64,000 bases of DNA from an uncultured Eisenbergiella sp. (GTDB lineage Bacteria; Bacillota; Clostridia; Lachnospirales; Lachnospiraceae), in assembly GCA_947627215.1 (NCBI GenBank), contig CANQVD010000015.1, forward strand, positions 1 to 64,000, in the 5' to 3' direction. This document shows positions 60,863-64,000 of the stretch, piece after piece. Both the position numbers and the translations under genes were made by a program. Within the stretch, counting starts at the first letter, position 1; every line of letters starts with the position of its first letter. The notes under the pieces are model-generated. The model made no database searches. It was not told where the DNA came from and saw only the letters and a program-made list of their open reading frames with translations.

Positions 60863-62194
60863 ATGTTATATTCGAACAGAGACCTGCGGAAGCTGATCGT
60901 GCCGCTGCTGGTGGAGCAGGTGCTGGCCATCGCGGTGGGCATGGCCGATACGATCATGGTTTCGGCTGCGGGCGAAGCGGCGGTGTCCGGCGTTTCCCTG
61001 GTGGATACGGTCAATATATTGCTGATCAATGTGTTTTCGGCGCTGGCAACCGGCGGCGCGGTGGTGGCGGGGCACTTCCTGGGGAAAAAGAAGCGGGAGG
61101 ACGCCTGCAGAGCCGCCTGGCAGATCCTGCTGTTCGCCACCCTGCTGGCGCTTTTGATCGCGGTCGTTTTTATTGCGGCTCATGATGCGCTGCTGCGCCT
61201 GATGTTTGGGCAGATCGAGCCGGACGTCATGGAGGCCTGCAAAACTTATCTGGTCATTACGGCGGTTTCCTTCGTGGCGCTGGCAGTCTACAATTCCTGC
61301 GCCGCGCTTTTCCGCGCCATGAACAGCGCGAAGATCACCATGTGGGTTTCCGTTCTGATGAACGTCATCAATGTGGTCGGCAACGCGGTCTGTATTTTCG
61401 GCCTGCATATGGGGGTGGCCGGTGTGGCCCTGCCCACGACGGTGTCCCGCTATGTGGCGGCGATCCTGATTTTCGTGCTGATCCTGGATAAAAGGAGAGA
61501 GATCAGTCTGGCCGGTCAGATCCGGTTCCGGTTTGACGGGAAGCTGATCAAAAGGATCCTCTATATCGCCGTGCCCAACGGCATGGAGAACAGCATGTTC
61601 CAACTGGGAAAAATTCTGGTGATCAGCGCGGTTTCCACCATGGGGACGGCGGCCATCGCGGCCAACGCGGTCTGCGGGACGCTGGCGAACTGGAATATTC
61701 TGCCCGGTTCCGCGGTCAATCTCGCCATGATCTCCGTGGTCAGCGTCTGCGTGGGGGCCGGAGAATACGGACAGGCCCGCTATTATACGAAGAAGCTGTG
61801 CATCCTTTCGGAGATCGGCATGAGTGCCATGTCAGCGGTGCTCTTTTTTGCCGCGCCGCTGATCGCGGGCTTTTACCATCTGAGCCCGGAGGCCACGGAG
61901 ATGACGGTAAATGTGTTCCGGTTCCATGCGGTGATGGCCGTTTTTATCTGGGTGCTTTCCTTCTCGCTGCCCAATACGCTGCGGGCGGCCGGGGATGTGG
62001 TATGGCCTATGGCTGTCGCCATCATTTCCATGTGGGCCTTCCGCGTGGTGGCCGCTTATCTGTTTACCTATGTGTTCCATTTCGGCCTGCTGGCCATTTG
62101 GGTGGCGATGATCATCGACTGGGCGTTCCGCGCGGTCTGCTATACTCTGCGGTACAGGAGCGGAAAGTGGGAGAAATACGGAGCGAAGGGATGA
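60863..62194 (+). CDS. MATE family efflux transporter
   Basis: 443 aa, 12 TM; LVEQVLAIAVGMADTIMVSAAGEAAVSGVSLVDTV, repeated MATE halves. Confidence 0.93.
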   Translation: MLYSNRDLRKLIVPLLVEQVLAIAVGMADTIMVSAAGEAAVSGVSLVDTVNILLINVFSALATGGAVVAGHFLGKKKREDACRAAWQILLFATLLALLIAVVFIAAHDALLRLMFGQIEPDVMEACKTYLVITAVSFVALAVYNSCAALFRAMNSAKITMWVSVLMNVINVVGNAVCIFGLHMGVAGVALPTTVSRYVAAILIFVLILDKRREISLAGQIRFRFDGKLIKRILYIAVPNGMENSMFQLGKILVISAVSTMGTAAIAANAVCGTLANWNILPGSAVNLAMISVVSVCVGAGEYGQARYYTKKLCILSEIGMSAMSAVLFFAAPLIAGFYHLSPEATEMTVNVFRFHAVMAVFIWVLSFSLPNTLRAAGDVVWPMAVAIISMWAFRVVAAYLFTYVFHFGLLAIWVAMIIDWAFRAVCYTLRYRSGKWEKYGAKG

Positions 62195-62209
62195 AATGCG
62201 GGACCGGGC

Positions 62210-63262
62210 TCAGACAGATTCCGTCAGCGCCGCGGCGATCCGGTCCGCGCCGGCTCCGTCGATTTCCAGACGCATCCGCAGGGACTGTTCCCGACGGCGC
62301 ATCGGATCCTGCGCGAGCTCCAGCAGCGCCTTACAGGCGCGTTCATAAAAGGCGGGATCGTTCCGCACGTCTCCGACCCAGGGAATCAGGCCGGCGCTGT
62401 CGAAGGCCTTTGCGCCGGGAATCTGGTTGTCGGCCATGCTGTAGCTGACGGAAGGAACACCGACGGCGCAAAGCTCGTGGAGCGTGGTGCCGGCGGCGGA
62501 AAAGCCGAGATCGCATTCCGCCATAAGGGAGGCCATTTCCGTCACGTTTTCATGCAGGATCACCCGTTCCGTCTGTTCGGCCAGGCCGTTCAGTTCGGGC
62601 CGGTGCTCGTGCAGCGGGCCCGTCAGCACGTGGAAGCGGCAGTCCTTCCAGTCGGGGGAGGGGAGCATGAGGCGCAGCAGGTTCCCGGAGATATTGAAGG
62701 GGTCCGTGCCGCCTGCGGAGAGAAAAACATCCTTCACCTGTTCCCACACATGATAGCTGCAGCAGGAAAACTGTTCCCGCAGCGGGACATAAGCGCTGCC
62801 GCAGAGAACGCGGCCGGCGTTTTTATAAAATCCGGCGTCCGCGTCCCGGTCGTAGTTGACGACCAGACGGACCGGATAATCGGCGGCCTGCAGATCGTCC
62901 AGATAGGCGGTTTTGCAGAGCGGGTTCAGGGAAGAAAAATAAATCTGCGTCACATAATAGGAATCCACAAGCAGGCAGGAGATCCGGTGCGCCGAGAGGA
63001 TCCGGGTCAGCACCGGGATTTCCCGTTCCAGGTCCCGGTAATCGGTCTGCATATGGATGATGGGGAAGCAGCGCCCGGCAATTTCCTCCTTCGACATCAT
63101 GCGCTGCAGCAGGGTGATGGAGGTCATGTCGGAGACCACGAACACCGGCCGCGCATTCCGGCGGCGCAGGGCTCTGGCGATGGAAAGGCAGCGCATCAGG
63201 TGACCGGTGGCGATGTTTTCATTGCCGTCGGTGCGCAGATAGACTATCGGACGAGATCCCAT
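62210..63262 (-). CDS. pseG: UDP-2,4-diacetamido-2,4,6-trideoxy-beta-L-altropyranose hydrolase-like (PseG)
   Basis: LRTDGNENIATGHLMRCLSIARAL; C-terminal GTTLHELCAVGVPSVSYSMADNQ. Confidence 0.8.
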   Translation of the reverse strand: MGSRPIVYLRTDGNENIATGHLMRCLSIARALRRRNARPVFVVSDMTSITLLQRMMSKEEIAGRCFPIIHMQTDYRDLEREIPVLTRILSAHRISCLLVDSYYVTQIYFSSLNPLCKTAYLDDLQAADYPVRLVVNYDRDADAGFYKNAGRVLCGSAYVPLREQFSCCSYHVWEQVKDVFLSAGGTDPFNISGNLLRLMLPSPDWKDCRFHVLTGPLHEHRPELNGLAEQTERVILHENVTEMASLMAECDLGFSAAGTTLHELCAVGVPSVSYSMADNQIPGAKAFDSAGLIPWVGDVRNDPAFYERACKALLELAQDPMRRREQSLRMRLEIDGAGADRIAAALTESV

Positions 63263-63999
63263 GACAGCGGAGTCCCCTTTCTGATGGCGCAGGCAGCCTT
63301 TTTTTCCAGGATTTCTTCATAGTACATGGTGTGCAGGCCGCGGCAGGGGCGGATGGAGCGCACATTCTCCGGCGTGAAGCGTTCCCCGGCTTCCATATCC
63401 TTTACCACGAAAAGGGAACGGGAGTCCCGGCGTTCGGATTCCTGGATGTCGGTCAGACGGTAGACGGAGGAGCCCAGCGCCTTTTCCAGAATGCGGACGT
63501 TGTCCACCATTTCTTTGAATTCCTCCGGCTCCATGGAAAACGCGTCGTCCGGTCCGCCGTCCGCGCGGCGAAGCGTCAGGTGCTTTTCGATCATTTTTGC
63601 GCCCAGACAGACGGAGCCGATGGCCGTGGCGATGCCCATGGTGTGGTCGGAAAGCCCGGTGATGCAGTCGAAAGCGGCCTGCAGGGTGGGGATCACCCGC
63701 AGGTTCACATCTTCATAGGGCGTGGGATAGCCGGAAACGCATTTCAGCAGGATCACATCTTCATTGCCCTCTTCCCGGCAGACGTTCAGCGCCCGTTCGA
63801 TGTCCTCCAGCCTGGCGATGCCGGTGGCGAAGATCATGGGTTTATGCAGCCCGGCGGCTCTGCGGATCAGGGGAAGGTCGTTGATTTCATAGGAAGCGAT
63901 TTTGACGGCCGGCATGTCCAGTTCTGCCATCAGGTCCACCGCCGTGAAGTCGAAAGGGGAGGAGAAGCAGAGGAGCCCCAGCTTTCTGGCTTCCTCCAT
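63244..63999 (-). CDS. pseI: Pseudaminic acid synthase-like (PseI/NeuB family), 5' end cut by window edge
   Basis: SGYPTPYEDVNLRVIPTLQAAFDCITGLSDHTMG, EKHLTLRRADGGPDDAFSMEPEEF, SAF/AFP-like C-terminus. Confidence 0.85.
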   Translation of the reverse strand: MEEARKLGLLCFSSPFDFTAVDLMAELDMPAVKIASYEINDLPLIRRAAGLHKPMIFATGIARLEDIERALNVCREEGNEDVILLKCVSGYPTPYEDVNLRVIPTLQAAFDCITGLSDHTMGIATAIGSVCLGAKMIEKHLTLRRADGGPDDAFSMEPEEFKEMVDNVRILEKALGSSVYRLTDIQESERRDSRSLFVVKDMEAGERFTPENVRSIRPCRGLHTMYYEEILEKKAACAIRKGTPLSWDLVR

Positions 64000-64000
64000 C

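Noticed and set aside
60863-62194. MATE-like protein as the missing polysaccharide flippase
   Set aside because: Sequence looks like an ordinary MATE efflux pump and it is >20 kb away next to spoIIID.

Overview
This 64 kb window is a chromosomal segment from a moderately high-GC, spore-forming Clostridia relative, probably Lachnospiraceae (inferred from gene content and style; not tested by any search). Housekeeping blocks include uvrB-uvrA behind a LexA-type palindrome, mreB, recD2, comF, cdaA-cdaR-glmM, HPr, asnS, a SEC-C methionine aminopeptidase, a SNF2 helicase, spoIIID and a MATE transporter. A pseC-like aminotransferase / PLP decarboxylase / ATP-grasp cluster lies at 16-19.6 kb. An exopolysaccharide locus spans about 21.3-38.9 kb, and pseG/pseI-like genes lie at the right edge. 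The most notable region is 39.6-47.9 kb. It holds an intact tyrosine recombinase, then a ~0.5 kb intergenic segment bounded by a 20-bp inverted repeat (19/20 identical) that contains a good sigma-A promoter pointing away from the downstream genes. After that come a second recombinase paralog that has lost its catalytic residues and a ~1930-aa surface adhesin. I read this as a phase-variable, invertible-promoter adhesin module, sequenced in the probable OFF orientation. Other unusual features are a 53-bp perfect inverted repeat forming a giant nested hairpin between uvrA and mreB, a sigma-E-like spoIIID promoter embedded in a hairpin that would otherwise sequester the RBS, an orphan Spo0A C-terminal domain protein inside the polysaccharide locus, and a structured-RNA candidate upstream of an XRE regulator. 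No rRNA, tRNA, CRISPR array or transposase was recognised.
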